A DNA stretch of 64,000 bases from Paenibacillus oryzisoli (lineage in GTDB: Bacteria > Bacillota > Bacilli > Paenibacillales > NBRC-103111), in NCBI RefSeq assembly GCF_001653565.1, contig NZ_LYPB01000073.1, positions 294,896-358,895 of the forward strand. Direction: 5' to 3'. Of this stretch, positions 16,973 to 24,449 are shown one piece after another. A model generated the notes under the pieces. The model saw only the letters and a program-made list of their open reading frames with translations. It made no database searches and was not told where the DNA came from. Position 1 is the stretch's first letter; every line of letters starts with the position of its first letter. The position numbers and the translations under genes are program-made.

Positions 16973-17416
16973 ATGAATCCTCCAGGCAATCGTTCGTCAA
17001 AACCCGATTGGAAGGGGCTGTCGGCGCAAGCCGGCGATGTGCTGGGCCCTGAATTCTGGCAGGACATTGCCAGTATTATTCCACTAACCGGACCTAGAGT
17101 TGATATGTATGAAACGCCGCAGGAACTCGTAGTGGTCGCTGAAGTTCCAGGATTGTCGTCCCCTGAGAATATCCAGCTATCCTTCCGCGATCAGTCTCTG
17201 CTCATCCGAGGAATGCTCGTTCGTCCTTATCAGGTTAGCGATGAGCAAATGCGGTTGTCTGAGCGTTATTTTGGCACATTTGAGCGAGCGATCCGCTTGC
17301 CCGGCAGGGCTTTGACAGATGCCATGCGAGCACAGTATCATAATGGTTTGCTTATCATTCGCATCCCGCTTGCACCACCCGATGGCGAGAAAGTTATTCC
17401 CATACAGTTTACTTGA
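16973..17416 (+). CDS. Hsp20/alpha-crystallin family small heat-shock-like protein
   Basis: A 147-residue protein with an alpha-crystallin domain at about 40-140: VDMYETPQELVVVAEVPGLSS, the central SLLIRGML strand, and the closing YHNGLLIIRIPLAPP, where the usual GVL motif is replaced by GLL. A chaperone or structural role is expected. Its place ahead of GerP-like genes and behind a mother-cell-type promoter suggests it acts during spore coat assembly, as CotM/CotP-type crystallins do. Confidence 0.88.
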   Translation: MNPPGNRSSKPDWKGLSAQAGDVLGPEFWQDIASIIPLTGPRVDMYETPQELVVVAEVPGLSSPENIQLSFRDQSLLIRGMLVRPYQVSDEQMRLSERYFGTFERAIRLPGRALTDAMRAQYHNGLLIIRIPLAPPDGEKVIPIQFT

Positions 17417-17562
17417 GACAACGGTTGAAGAAAGATTGCCGACTCCCTTTCATGAAGGAGCTGTGGTGATCTTTTTGTTTTACAAAAAAAGAAATGATTC
17501 TGCGTTTGTCCCCATATACATGGAAAGGAGTCGCTGAAATTGAGGATTTGGAGGGAATGACC

Positions 17563-17781
17563 ATGGTTCGGATCCAATTTCAATCCATTCATATTGATGA
17601 CATAACGGAAAACTCAAGCGTTAACAAGGGCAGCAATCGGATCAGCGGTAGAAGACATTCTGTCAAGACGAATCAAGGACTAGGAGCCATAGAAGGTGAA
17701 CATAATGTGGTGTTTGGCGGGAAGCATACAATCCTGGATAATGATACGTTTGATGTGAAATCGAATACACGAGAGAGCTGA
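17563..17781 (+). CDS. Short GerPA/GerPF-like spore protein, paralogue 1
   Basis: A 72-residue protein starting at the ATG that follows GGAGG by 8 bp; an ATG 6 bp earlier is too close. Layout: IQFQSIHIDDITENSSVNKG at the N-terminus, a middle KTNQGLGAIEGEHNVV, and TILDNDTFD near the end. It shares this pattern with three other short proteins here (at 18286, 18668 and 18950). The pattern resembles the GerPA/GerPB/GerPF group of spore permeability proteins. Family placement is an inference; no search was done. Confidence 0.6.
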   Translation: MVRIQFQSIHIDDITENSSVNKGSNRISGRRHSVKTNQGLGAIEGEHNVVFGGKHTILDNDTFDVKSNTRES

Positions 17782-17789
17782 CCGAACCT

Positions 17790-18269
17790 ATGTGGTTTCA
17801 AAAAAAGAAAGCGTCGCCGCCTCCACCTGCACCCACTAATGCCGCTCCCAAACCTGCGATGAGAACCGAAAATTCATCCGTCCACACGCAGACCGTACAC
17901 TTATTGGAACAGCGGTTGCGTAAATTGGAAGAACAGCTGGCTGACCTTTCTGCTAAGCATCCGCGCATCCATATCGATAACCTTCATGTTCATCAGCCTG
18001 TTCTCGAAAACTTAACGTTTCGACTCGATCAGCTCGATATTAAGGAGCTTAGCGGTTCCTTGAATTTGGGAAATAATTTCGGTGCTAAGCCGAATGGGAA
18101 AGTGCAGGATGAAGCTGTGGATAAGGCCTTACAGCGTTCTCAGGTCACCAAAGAGTCGCGCCAGGAGCGATCAGAAGGCCTTTCGAATTCGTCCTCTGCA
18201 CATGATGGTCCAGGTCCGGAGCGTACCCCAACCGGCTACCGCTACACCCCTCCCAAGTCTAAAGTGTAA
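17790..18269 (+). CDS. GerPC-like spore protein
   Basis: A 159-residue protein. After a Pro/Ala-rich N-terminus comes a coiled coil (LLEQRLRKLEEQLADLSAK, about 38-56), then PRIHIDNLHV and LTFRLDQLDIKELSGSLNLG, which matches the GerPC pattern IEKIEYxFDQLKVExLxGTLNIG. The C-terminus is hydrophilic. It sits between two GerPA/B/F-like genes, as gerPC does in the gerP operon, so a role in spore-coat permeability to germinants is likely. Ribosome site is weak. Confidence 0.65.
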   Translation: MWFQKKKASPPPPAPTNAAPKPAMRTENSSVHTQTVHLLEQRLRKLEEQLADLSAKHPRIHIDNLHVHQPVLENLTFRLDQLDIKELSGSLNLGNNFGAKPNGKVQDEAVDKALQRSQVTKESRQERSEGLSNSSSAHDGPGPERTPTGYRYTPPKSKV

Positions 18270-18285
18270 AATGAGGTGATTAACT

Positions 18286-18645
18286 GTGTCATCGTTCATG
18301 TCTCCAACTTTTATTATCGGCTCGATTCGAATTGGATCCGTAGAAAGTGCATCCTGCATCAATATGGGAAATAATTGGCCGACAGATTTTCAAAGTAATC
18401 AAAAAACCGTTCAAGGCTTTGGCGCCGTCGAAGGGGATCATAATCAATTAGTCGGTACCCGTTCCATGCTGAACGATTCCGACTTCCTCGACATGCTCAA
18501 TGTTGGCGATAATGATACGCCAGAATGGCTGCAAGAGATGATAACCGTGCAAGCACAGGCATCGGGCTTCACCGCTGGGGCTGGCGCTGCACCCTCTTCA
18601 CCCCAAGCAGATGCAACAACCAAAGCTCCGCAAACGGCCGAGTAA
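18286..18645 (+). CDS. GerP-like spore protein, paralogue 2 with Ala-rich tail
   Basis: A 119-residue protein from GTG (GAGGTGAT upstream; an ATG four codons in is an alternative). It shares the family pattern: FIIGSIRIGSVESASCINMGNN, then TVQGFGAVEGDHNQLV, then MLNDSDFLDML. Unlike its siblings it adds about 40 residues rich in Ala, Gln and Pro. The gene ends inside the terminator hairpin. Confidence 0.58.
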   Translation: MSSFMSPTFIIGSIRIGSVESASCINMGNNWPTDFQSNQKTVQGFGAVEGDHNQLVGTRSMLNDSDFLDMLNVGDNDTPEWLQEMITVQAQASGFTAGAGAAPSSPQADATTKAPQTAE

Positions 18646-18668
18646 GGCTGCTCGCGGAGCTTTATTTT
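18622..18668. terminator. Terminator between convergent GerP-like genes
   Basis: AAAGCTCCGC pairs with GCGGAGCTTT and is followed by TTATTTT. It overlaps the stop codon of the plus-strand gene and abuts the stop of the minus-strand gene at 18668, so it may serve both. Confidence 0.75.
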
Positions 18669-18928
18669 CAAACACGGCCAATGATCAAATCACCCTTGGT
18701 ATACGGTGCATCAATGATATCGTTATCGTATACCGTGTTAATATTGTTCCACACCTTGTTATGTTCACCACTGACTTCACCAAGACCACTATTACTTTTG
18801 CTGCTCGTTGACCAATTCACTTGAGCGTTCGTCCCCATGAAGATGCCAGAAGCATCGGTCATCGAATTGACATGAATGGAATCAAATTGAATCAATGGCG
18901 GGTCTAACGGTCCGAGCAGATGCTGCAT
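18668..18928 (-). CDS. GerP-like spore protein, paralogue 3
   Basis: An 86-residue protein. A TTG nine bases upstream touches the ribosome site AAGGGTGG, so the ATG giving MQHLLGPLD is preferred. It carries the full family pattern: IQFDSIHVNSMTDASGIFMGTN, SKSNSGLGEVSGEHNKV and TVYDNDIIDAP. Convergent with the plus-strand GerP-like genes and 21 bp downstream of paralogue 4, so probably cotranscribed with it. Confidence 0.58.
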   Translation of the reverse strand: MQHLLGPLDPPLIQFDSIHVNSMTDASGIFMGTNAQVNWSTSSKSNSGLGEVSGEHNKVWNNINTVYDNDIIDAPYTKGDLIIGRV

Positions 18929-18949
18929 CGCATACAACCACCCTTCATT

Positions 18950-19192
18950 TTAAACTTGATTCGTTAAAGCTGGTTTAAAATCCTGATCATTAATTGGGGC
19001 ATCGATAAAGTCATTATCAAAGATCGTATTGACGAAATTGCAGGCGATCGAATTACCGATGAATTCACCGTTGCCATAGTTATTTTTGCTATGGGAATCC
19101 CAGCTGGATTGTGCATTCTCACCAATCCCGATCGTTGCATTCGTATTCTGATTATTTATATTGATCATGTTAAACACGATGGAACTCGGCAT
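18950..19192 (-). CDS. GerP-like spore protein, paralogue 4
   Basis: An 80-residue, Asn-rich protein: VFNMININNQNTNATIGIGEN, SKNNYGNGEFIGNSIACN and TIFDNDFIDAPIND. The same three-block pattern as the other three paralogues, here most like GerPA with its Asn-rich body. A GTG nine bases upstream overlaps the AGGGAG ribosome site, so the internal ATG is chosen. Confidence 0.58.
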   Translation of the reverse strand: MPSSIVFNMININNQNTNATIGIGENAQSSWDSHSKNNYGNGEFIGNSIACNFVNTIFDNDFIDAPINDQDFKPALTNQV

Positions 19193-19326
19193 GCTGCTCA
19201 CTCCCTATCCGCGATTGGTTCTAGGGCTACTCCCTCATGCACGGGACCCTGCCGTAAACCTGTATCATAGCCTATTCAGTGAGCAGAGAAATGGTGCGGC
19301 CTTTCTTAGATGCTCTCCCAATGGAA

Positions 19327-19355
19327 AAAGACTCTCCCCCGAAGGAAAGAGTCTT
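19327..19355 (-). terminator. Terminator after the Gly/Phe-rich protein gene
   Basis: AAGACTCT pairs with AGAGTCTT; on the minus strand the stem is followed by TTTTTCC. Confidence 0.7.
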
Positions 19356-19367
19356 CGAACACGATGA

Positions 19368-19688
19368 TCAGAACCAGAGTCCTGGACCACCGAAGCCGCC
19401 AAAGCCAGGGCCAAAGCCACCGCCAAATCCAGGGCCAAAGCCGCCACCAAAGCCACCACCGAAACCACCATATGCATAAGGTGCCGTGCCAATTGCCAAC
19501 AAATCAAATAGTACCAACGGGATAATCGCTTTTACTTGCACTTTTTTCCCATTTTGTGGAGCAACCATCAACGTGTTACCGCTGATTCGCACCAATTTAC
19601 CAGTTACCTGTGTACCATCCTTTTTAACAGCCACAATTTCTTTCCCGATCAATTTACGAACTTCTTCTTTACGAATTCTGGATGCCAC
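19368..19688 (-). CDS. Small protein with Sm-like N-terminus and Gly/Phe/Pro-rich tail
   Basis: A 106-residue protein from GTG (GAGGAGGT eight bases upstream). The first 60 residues (VRKLIGKEIVAVKKDGTQVTG, KLVRISGNTLMVAP) look like a small Sm/SH3-type beta barrel. The last 35 residues are repeats of GGFGGGFGPGF. The gene follows a sigma-E-like CATACACT and lies in the sporulation island, so a coat protein is a fair guess. I do not recognise a named family. Confidence 0.6.
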   Translation of the reverse strand: MASRIRKEEVRKLIGKEIVAVKKDGTQVTGKLVRISGNTLMVAPQNGKKVQVKAIIPLVLFDLLAIGTAPYAYGGFGGGFGGGFGPGFGGGFGPGFGGFGGPGLWF

Positions 19689-19732
19689 GAACGTCCACCT
19701 CCTCTTTACCCAATAGAGATACATTGCTCTAC

Positions 19733-19740
19733 AGTGTATG
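19733..19740 (-). promoter_or_regulatory. Possible sigma-E -10 element
   Basis: CATACACT on the minus strand matches the sigma-E -10 CATACANT exactly, 45 bp before the GTG start. The -35 trinucleotide 16 bp upstream (GCG) is poor. Confidence 0.35.
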
Positions 19741-19793
19741 GCATATGGGGTAACATCGCATGGATAGCTGTCCATTTTGCAGTAAAAATACGC

Positions 19794-21368
19794 TCATGTC
19801 TCTACAGAAAGCTTGGTCAATGCTCTTTTAGCTGGTCCTTCAATGACATCACCTTGGAACGAATATCTAGAACCGTGACATGGACAATCCCATGTACGCT
19901 CCGCATCATTCCAATCCACTTCACATCCCAAATGGGTACAAGTCGTATCAACGATATGCAGTTCGCCACTCGGTTCTCTGTACGCGCCGGCTCTCTTTCC
20001 GTTCACGCTGACGACAGCCCCTTCATCAGGTGACAGTTCTTCTGGTTGCTTATGAACCAAATCAAATTTGCCAGCAACAAATTCTTTCGCGACGTTGGCA
20101 TTCTGCATGACAAATGTCTGAATGCTCGGATCCGCATGGAACCGATGCGGTGTAAATATGTCTTCGTAGGGACTCTTCTCCCCTAGAATGATTTTGGAAT
20201 TCAGCAGCGCGGCTGCCATGCTGGTCGTCATTCCCCATTTGCGAAAGCCAGTCGCCATGAGGAGGTGAGGAGCATCGGAGAATTGCTGGCCTATGTAGGG
20301 CATTTTATCCAGTGTGAATACATCTTGAGCCGACCAACGATACAGTATCTCCTGGAGTCCGAACATGTCCTCGCCAAACTTCTGAAGGTTTTCATAATAG
20401 AGATGCGTACATAGACCCTGCCCGGTCTTATGACCCTCCCCTCCGATAAGTACCGCCGGTTCTCCATGAATGGTGACAGCGCGCAGAGAGCGACTTGGCT
20501 GCTCCACGTTGATATACATCCCCCCAGGGTAAGCTTTCTTCGTGCGCGCTGCAATGACATATGACCTCTCTGCATGCAGACGAGTGAAGTAAGCACCTTT
20601 GATATCATTGAATGGATAGTGGGAGGCTGTGATGACATAATTGCAAGTCACTCGATTCCCTTGCTTTGTTGTGACAACAGATGGCTGCTCATGGGTCGCG
20701 CCGACGACGGTTGTTCCTTCATATATTTGACCACCCAACTTCGTAATCTCCTGAAGGAGTCTGATTAAGTAAGGCACAGGATTGAACCTAGCCTGCCCCT
20801 TTAATCGAATGGCCGCCTTGGTCGCGAAAGGAAGAGGAGTGGTTTCCAGATAATCGCCACCCATTTGCATTTGCCCATAGGCCATATATTCGTCTTGTAG
20901 TTGTTGTAAGTAAGCATCATCACTCGTATAGAGATAAGCGTCTTCTTCCGTAAGCTGACATTCGATGCCTAGCTCATGAATCGTTTGTTTGATGAGCAAT
21001 AGCGCCTCTTGATTGGCTTCATAATAAAGACGGGTCTTCTCCTCTCCAAAATGGGAAAGAAACTCATGATAAATAAGTCCATGCTGCGTTGTAATTTTCG
21101 CCGTGGTATGTCCTGTTGTTCCTTGCAGGATGGGCCCTGCGTTCAAAATAACAACTTTAACACCTCGCTTAGCTAGTAAATACGCCGTTGTGATGCCAGT
21201 AATCCCTGCACCAATGACCACTACGTCGGTCTTCAAATCGGCTGTCAGCGTGGGAAACTGAGGGAGCCAGTCGACAGAATCGAGCCAGAATGACTGGGGA
21301 AATTGCGGTAAAACGGCCGTGGAAGCCTCTCCATGTTGCGTCAATGTAACGTTCTCCTTATGTGCCAA
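19794..21368 (-). CDS. FAD-dependent oxidoreductase with C-terminal Rieske domain
   Basis: A 524-residue protein. The DAO-type FAD domain starts with the dinucleotide motif DVVVIGAGITGITTAYLLAKRG (about 48-68) and runs to about 390. A Rieske [2Fe-2S] domain follows (about 430-524) with both ligand pairs, CTHLGC and CPCHGS. This combination matches the YhfW type of Bacilli. The electron donor and substrate are unknown. Gene stands alone. Confidence 0.9.
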   Translation of the reverse strand: MAHKENVTLTQHGEASTAVLPQFPQSFWLDSVDWLPQFPTLTADLKTDVVVIGAGITGITTAYLLAKRGVKVVILNAGPILQGTTGHTTAKITTQHGLIYHEFLSHFGEEKTRLYYEANQEALLLIKQTIHELGIECQLTEEDAYLYTSDDAYLQQLQDEYMAYGQMQMGGDYLETTPLPFATKAAIRLKGQARFNPVPYLIRLLQEITKLGGQIYEGTTVVGATHEQPSVVTTKQGNRVTCNYVITASHYPFNDIKGAYFTRLHAERSYVIAARTKKAYPGGMYINVEQPSRSLRAVTIHGEPAVLIGGEGHKTGQGLCTHLYYENLQKFGEDMFGLQEILYRWSAQDVFTLDKMPYIGQQFSDAPHLLMATGFRKWGMTTSMAAALLNSKIILGEKSPYEDIFTPHRFHADPSIQTFVMQNANVAKEFVAGKFDLVHKQPEELSPDEGAVVSVNGKRAGAYREPSGELHIVDTTCTHLGCEVDWNDAERTWDCPCHGSRYSFQGDVIEGPAKRALTKLSVET

Positions 21369-21434
21369 TTTCTACCTATTCTGTCCTTGTTAGGGGAATT
21401 GTATGTACGGCGAATGGATGAGGACGGACTGATT

Positions 21435-21533
21435 GAATGGATGAAAGAAATAAAGAAAGAAAGAAAGAATGAATGAAAGAATGAAAGAATGAAAGAATGA
21501 AGGGATGAAAGAATGAAGGGATGAAAGATTGAG
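21435..21533. repeat. GAAA/GAATGAAA microsatellite
   Basis: About 100 bp of GAAAGAAA changing to GAATGAAA and GAAGGGATGAAA units between the FAD oxidoreductase start and the GNAT gene. Purine-only on the plus strand, so it may be prone to slippage. The open frames across it are repeat artefacts. Confidence 0.75.
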
Positions 21534-21635
21534 TGAAGACTTGCTAAGGAACATACGTTCCAATATGATGGAGGTAGCAAAAAGTAGCAACGATTTCAAA
21601 TTTGCGAGATTATTTCAAATATAAGGGGTGAGAAC

Positions 21636-22145
21636 ATGTCACAGGTTAACATCGTACCGTGGTCCGAATCCAACCTTGAACTTCTTCGGCTCATCAATGC
21701 TCCTGATATGATGGAACATCTGGGTGGTCCGGAGACGGAGGAGCAACTGGAGATTCGCCACAAACGGTATTTAGAAATCAGCGGGAAAGGCAAGGGGCAC
21801 ATGTTTAGCATCGTACTGCTGCCAAATCGTGAAGTCGTGGGGAGTATTGGTTACTGGGATAGCCATTGGCAAGGAGAAAACGTCTACGAAGTCGGTTGGA
21901 GTGTGCTGCCCGGCTTTCAAGGGCGAGGGATAGCGAGCAGCGCTTTGCAGGCAGCTATTTCCCATGCCAATTCAGAGGCGAAATTTCGGTGGATGCATGC
22001 GTTCCCTTCTGTTCACAATCCAGCTTCGAATGCTGTGTGTCGTAAGCTTCATTTTACACTTAGGAGTGAATGTGAATTCGAATACCCGCCAGGGCATTTC
22101 ATGCCATGTAACGATTGGCGACTTGAGCTTGATTGCGGTCAATAA
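21636..22145 (+). CDS. GNAT-family N-acetyltransferase (RimJ/RimL type)
   Basis: A 169-residue acetyltransferase. The acetyl-CoA binding motif is seen in GWSVLPGFQGRGIASSALQAAI (about 87-108), preceded by the VGSIGYW strand and followed by the HNPASNAVCRKLHF segment of motif B. It may modify a small amine or antibiotic; no specific substrate can be inferred. ATG follows AAGGGGTGAG. Confidence 0.88.
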   Translation: MSQVNIVPWSESNLELLRLINAPDMMEHLGGPETEEQLEIRHKRYLEISGKGKGHMFSIVLLPNREVVGSIGYWDSHWQGENVYEVGWSVLPGFQGRGIASSALQAAISHANSEAKFRWMHAFPSVHNPASNAVCRKLHFTLRSECEFEYPPGHFMPCNDWRLELDCGQ

Positions 22146-22157
22146 GGGGGATTTCTT

Positions 22158-22487
22158 TTGAGATGGAGCATATCCTATGTTGGCGTTTGTGCCTCGGTAG
22201 GCAGTCTTCTGCTTTGTTATTGGTTCCTTTTTGAGAATCCCTATTTAGAAATAGCGGCTAGAAGGGATACTGTGCTCATTCTTCTCGCAATGTTAGTCGC
22301 CCCTGCTGTGCTAGGGTTAATTGCTTCTTTTACTAATCGTAGTAGGTTGATGTCTGGCGCCTTTGTTTGGTCACTCCCCTACGGACTCTATTTAACAGTT
22401 GGTACGATTCCTAGCATTTGGAATTTATTTGGGTTAATGCTTGCTTGCTATCTAATCGCAGCTATCCAAATGAGAAAACGGCTCTAA
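22158..22487 (+). CDS. Small membrane protein, unknown function
   Basis: A 109-residue protein starting at TTG eight bases after AAGGGGG. It has about four hydrophobic segments (YVGVCASVGSLLLCYWFLF, TVLILLAMLVAPAVLGLIA, SGAFVWSLPYGLYLTVG, LFGLMLACYLIAA). It lies 12 bp after the GNAT gene, so the two are probably cotranscribed. Not recognised. Confidence 0.65.
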   Translation: MRWSISYVGVCASVGSLLLCYWFLFENPYLEIAARRDTVLILLAMLVAPAVLGLIASFTNRSRLMSGAFVWSLPYGLYLTVGTIPSIWNLFGLMLACYLIAAIQMRKRL

Positions 22488-22530
22488 TCCTGGGTAGATT
22501 CAGCAGAAGGCGGAGCTCTTCTGGGCGGCT

Positions 22531-22584
22531 GGGGGTTTGGGGGGTTGGGGGTTGGGGGTATGGGGTTGGGGGTATGGGGGTTTG
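22531..22584 (+). repeat. G-run tract (potential G-quadruplex)
   Basis: At least six runs of four to six G separated by TT, TTT or TAT on the plus strand, shortly after the membrane protein stop. Long enough for intramolecular quadruplexes. Part of the 898-bp gene-free stretch 22488-23385. Confidence 0.65.
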
Positions 22585-22590
22585 GATGAA

Positions 22591-22778
22591 TTAGATGGAT
22601 TTTCTACAGCTATTTCAGGAGAAAACAAGCATTTTTCTAGTTTAACTGGATTTTCTACAGCTAATTTTGCTCAGAATGCCCCGTTTGCGTAAAATACTTG
22701 AAATTAACGGGAGGAAATCCAGTTATTTTCTATAATTGATTGATTTAGCTTGAATTAGATGTATAAAATCCAGTTATT
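22591..22778. repeat. Second array of four AACTGGA/TCCAGTT stem-loop repeats
   Basis: Copies at about 22591, 22640, 22702 and 22754 (spacing near 50, 62 and 51 bp), the first two in one orientation (GGATTTTCTACAGCTA) and the last two in the other (AAATCCAGTTATT). The number of copies and their spacing mirror the array at 13497-13683. Confidence 0.7.
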
Positions 22779-22839
22779 CGCTAAAGTGAGTGAGTGGTAG
22801 CCGGCAAAAAGGGTTGCAGATCAGCATCGGATTGCGAAT

Positions 22840-23304
22840 TGGTATTGCGGCGGGTACTGGTATTGCTGGTGGTGCTGGTGCTGCTTGTGAGGCTTAGACT
22901 GCGAGTGCTGGTGGTGATAATGCTGATTGTGGTTGGGGCTGCAAATGCTGGAGATTGTGCTGGTAGCTAGTGCTGATGTGGTGGTGATATTGCTGCTGCT
23001 CGTGGTAGTGCTGCTACTGCTAGTACTGTTGGCGACCTACTTGGTGCTAACGCCTGCACTAGCTCTACTAGTTCTACTAGTTCTACTAGTTCTACTAGTT
23101 CTGCCAGTGCTACTAGTGCTGGTAGTTCTGGTAGTTCTGCTAGTTCTGCTAGTCCTGCTAGTTCTGGTAGTTCTGCTAGTTCTGCTAGTCCTGCTAGTTC
23201 TGCTAGTTCTGCTAGTTCTGCTAGTTCTCTAGTTCTGCCAGTGCTGCTAGTGCTGCTAGTGCTGCTAGTGCTGCTAGTGCTGCTAGTGCTGGTAGTTCGA
23301 TGGA
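22840..23304. repeat. Low-complexity GCTAGTTCT/GCTGGTGGT tract
   Basis: About 465 bp of imperfect 9-bp units (TTCTACTAG, TTCTGCTAG, CCTGCTAG, TGCTGCTAG). One plus frame reads as Leu/Val only, another as Ser/Ala/Thr (ASSASS, STSSTSS). Neither has a ribosome site, and the Ser/Ala frame has no usual start. It resembles a decayed or expanded repeat module, not a working gene. Confidence 0.6.
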
Positions 23305-23385
23305 TGGTGCTGCCCGCACAACCAAAAGCCGCTCTTCCAACTCATGGTCAGAATAGCGGCTTGCTTATTGGGGCGTATTCGTACA

Positions 23386-23610
23386 CTATGCTTTGCGAAT
23401 TTTACCAAGTTCGGTTGTAATCGCATCAATCTCGCTAATGCTGAAACGATCTTTGCTCGTAACCATATCATAGAGATCTTTCAAATCCTCGTACATTTCT
23501 TCTTTCACGTTGGAGGCTTTAATGGATCCCCCTGTTGCCATTCGCAGCTTTCTTGTAATACCTTCAAACATAAACTCAACGTTCGCTTCCGACCATGTAT
23601 TTAAATCCAT
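23386..23610 (-). CDS. DUF1128 family protein (YfkK-like)
   Basis: A 74-residue, helical protein: EANVEFMFEGITRKLRMATGG..., YEDLKDLYDMVTSKDRFSISEIDAITTELGKIRKA. This is the YfkK/DUF1128 pattern of Bacilli; function unknown. Of two ATGs nine bases apart, the inner one has GGAAGG at good spacing. The upstream neighbour across the terminator is a TetR regulator. Confidence 0.87.
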   Translation of the reverse strand: MDLNTWSEANVEFMFEGITRKLRMATGGSIKASNVKEEMYEDLKDLYDMVTSKDRFSISEIDAITTELGKIRKA

Positions 23611-23695
23611 CGTAATCATCCTTCCATCGCTGTCTTTTCATTATTTTAAAGCACATACAAGGTAATGTAAAATACAGTTTGGCCCAAAATGCAAA

Positions 23696-23727
23696 AAGGA
23701 AGCACAGACTAAGCGTCTCGCTTCCTT
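23696..23727 (-). terminator. Terminator after the TetR-type gene
   Basis: AAGGAAGC pairs with GCTTCCTT with an inner AGAC/GTCT stem; the minus strand continues with TTTTTGC. Confidence 0.75.
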
Positions 23728-23734
23728 ATTTCTA

Positions 23735-24391
23735 CTAGATCACGATTGATTTAAGTGGATTCGGCCCAACCATTTTGACCAGTGGACGTTGCAATTCAGC
23801 TGAATCGACATCCAGACTAACACAGATAAGGCGAATATGCTCGTCAGCCAATTTACGTGCATCCTCGTAAGATAGCTTAAACTGAATACAATAGGAGATA
23901 AAGCCATGTAAAGACATAAACAAATTCCATGGAAGCGTAAACTTCCGACTCTCAGCTCCTGGCTGATCTGCCATCACTTCACGAATCACAATGGCAAACA
24001 TGTCCAAGCACTGCGCTTGTTCGGTACGTGAGTACTGTTGTAGTTCTGGCTCGTTAATCATAAACATCATTTCGTAGTGATTCGGGTTACTTAAACCAAA
24101 CCAGACGAACTCCATCATTAACTTCTGAAGCAAATTCACGCTAAACCCGTGCTCACGAATAATCATTTCCCGCTGACGTTGCAGCAATGAGGCAAAATCG
24201 TCTTTAATTAGTGCATAAAATAATTCAGCTTTCTCATTAAAATGGTAATATAACGCACCATGACTGTACCCCATTGCTTTAGCAATGCTTCGCATCGTTA
24301 AAGCGCGATAGCCGAAAGTAGCGAATAATTCCCGCGCCTCTGTAAGAATTCGTTCTCTGCTAAGCTCTTGCGCGACTGCTTTCCTAGCCAT
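23735..24391 (-). CDS. TetR/AcrR-family transcriptional regulator
   Basis: A 218-residue regulator. Residues about 10-60 form the TetR helix-turn-helix (RERILTEARELFATFGYRALTMRSIAKAMGYSHGALYYHFNEKAELF). The C-terminal ligand domain is helical and contains a conserved-looking MMFMINEPELQQY stretch. No divergent efflux gene is adjacent, so the target is not evident. Confidence 0.9.
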   Translation of the reverse strand: MARKAVAQELSRERILTEARELFATFGYRALTMRSIAKAMGYSHGALYYHFNEKAELFYALIKDDFASLLQRQREMIIREHGFSVNLLQKLMMEFVWFGLSNPNHYEMMFMINEPELQQYSRTEQAQCLDMFAIVIREVMADQPGAESRKFTLPWNLFMSLHGFISYCIQFKLSYEDARKLADEHIRLICVSLDVDSAELQRPLVKMVGPNPLKSIVI

Positions 24392-24449
24392 TCCTATCCC
24401 TCCGCATCCTCAGCTCATATGAAATTTGTTGGGTCTACTGGGAGCTTGC

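Noticed and set aside
22927-23232. Open frame encoding a Leu/Val-only protein
   Set aside because: It is a by-product of the 9-bp repeat; there is no ribosome site, no family pattern, and all frames over the tract are equally open.
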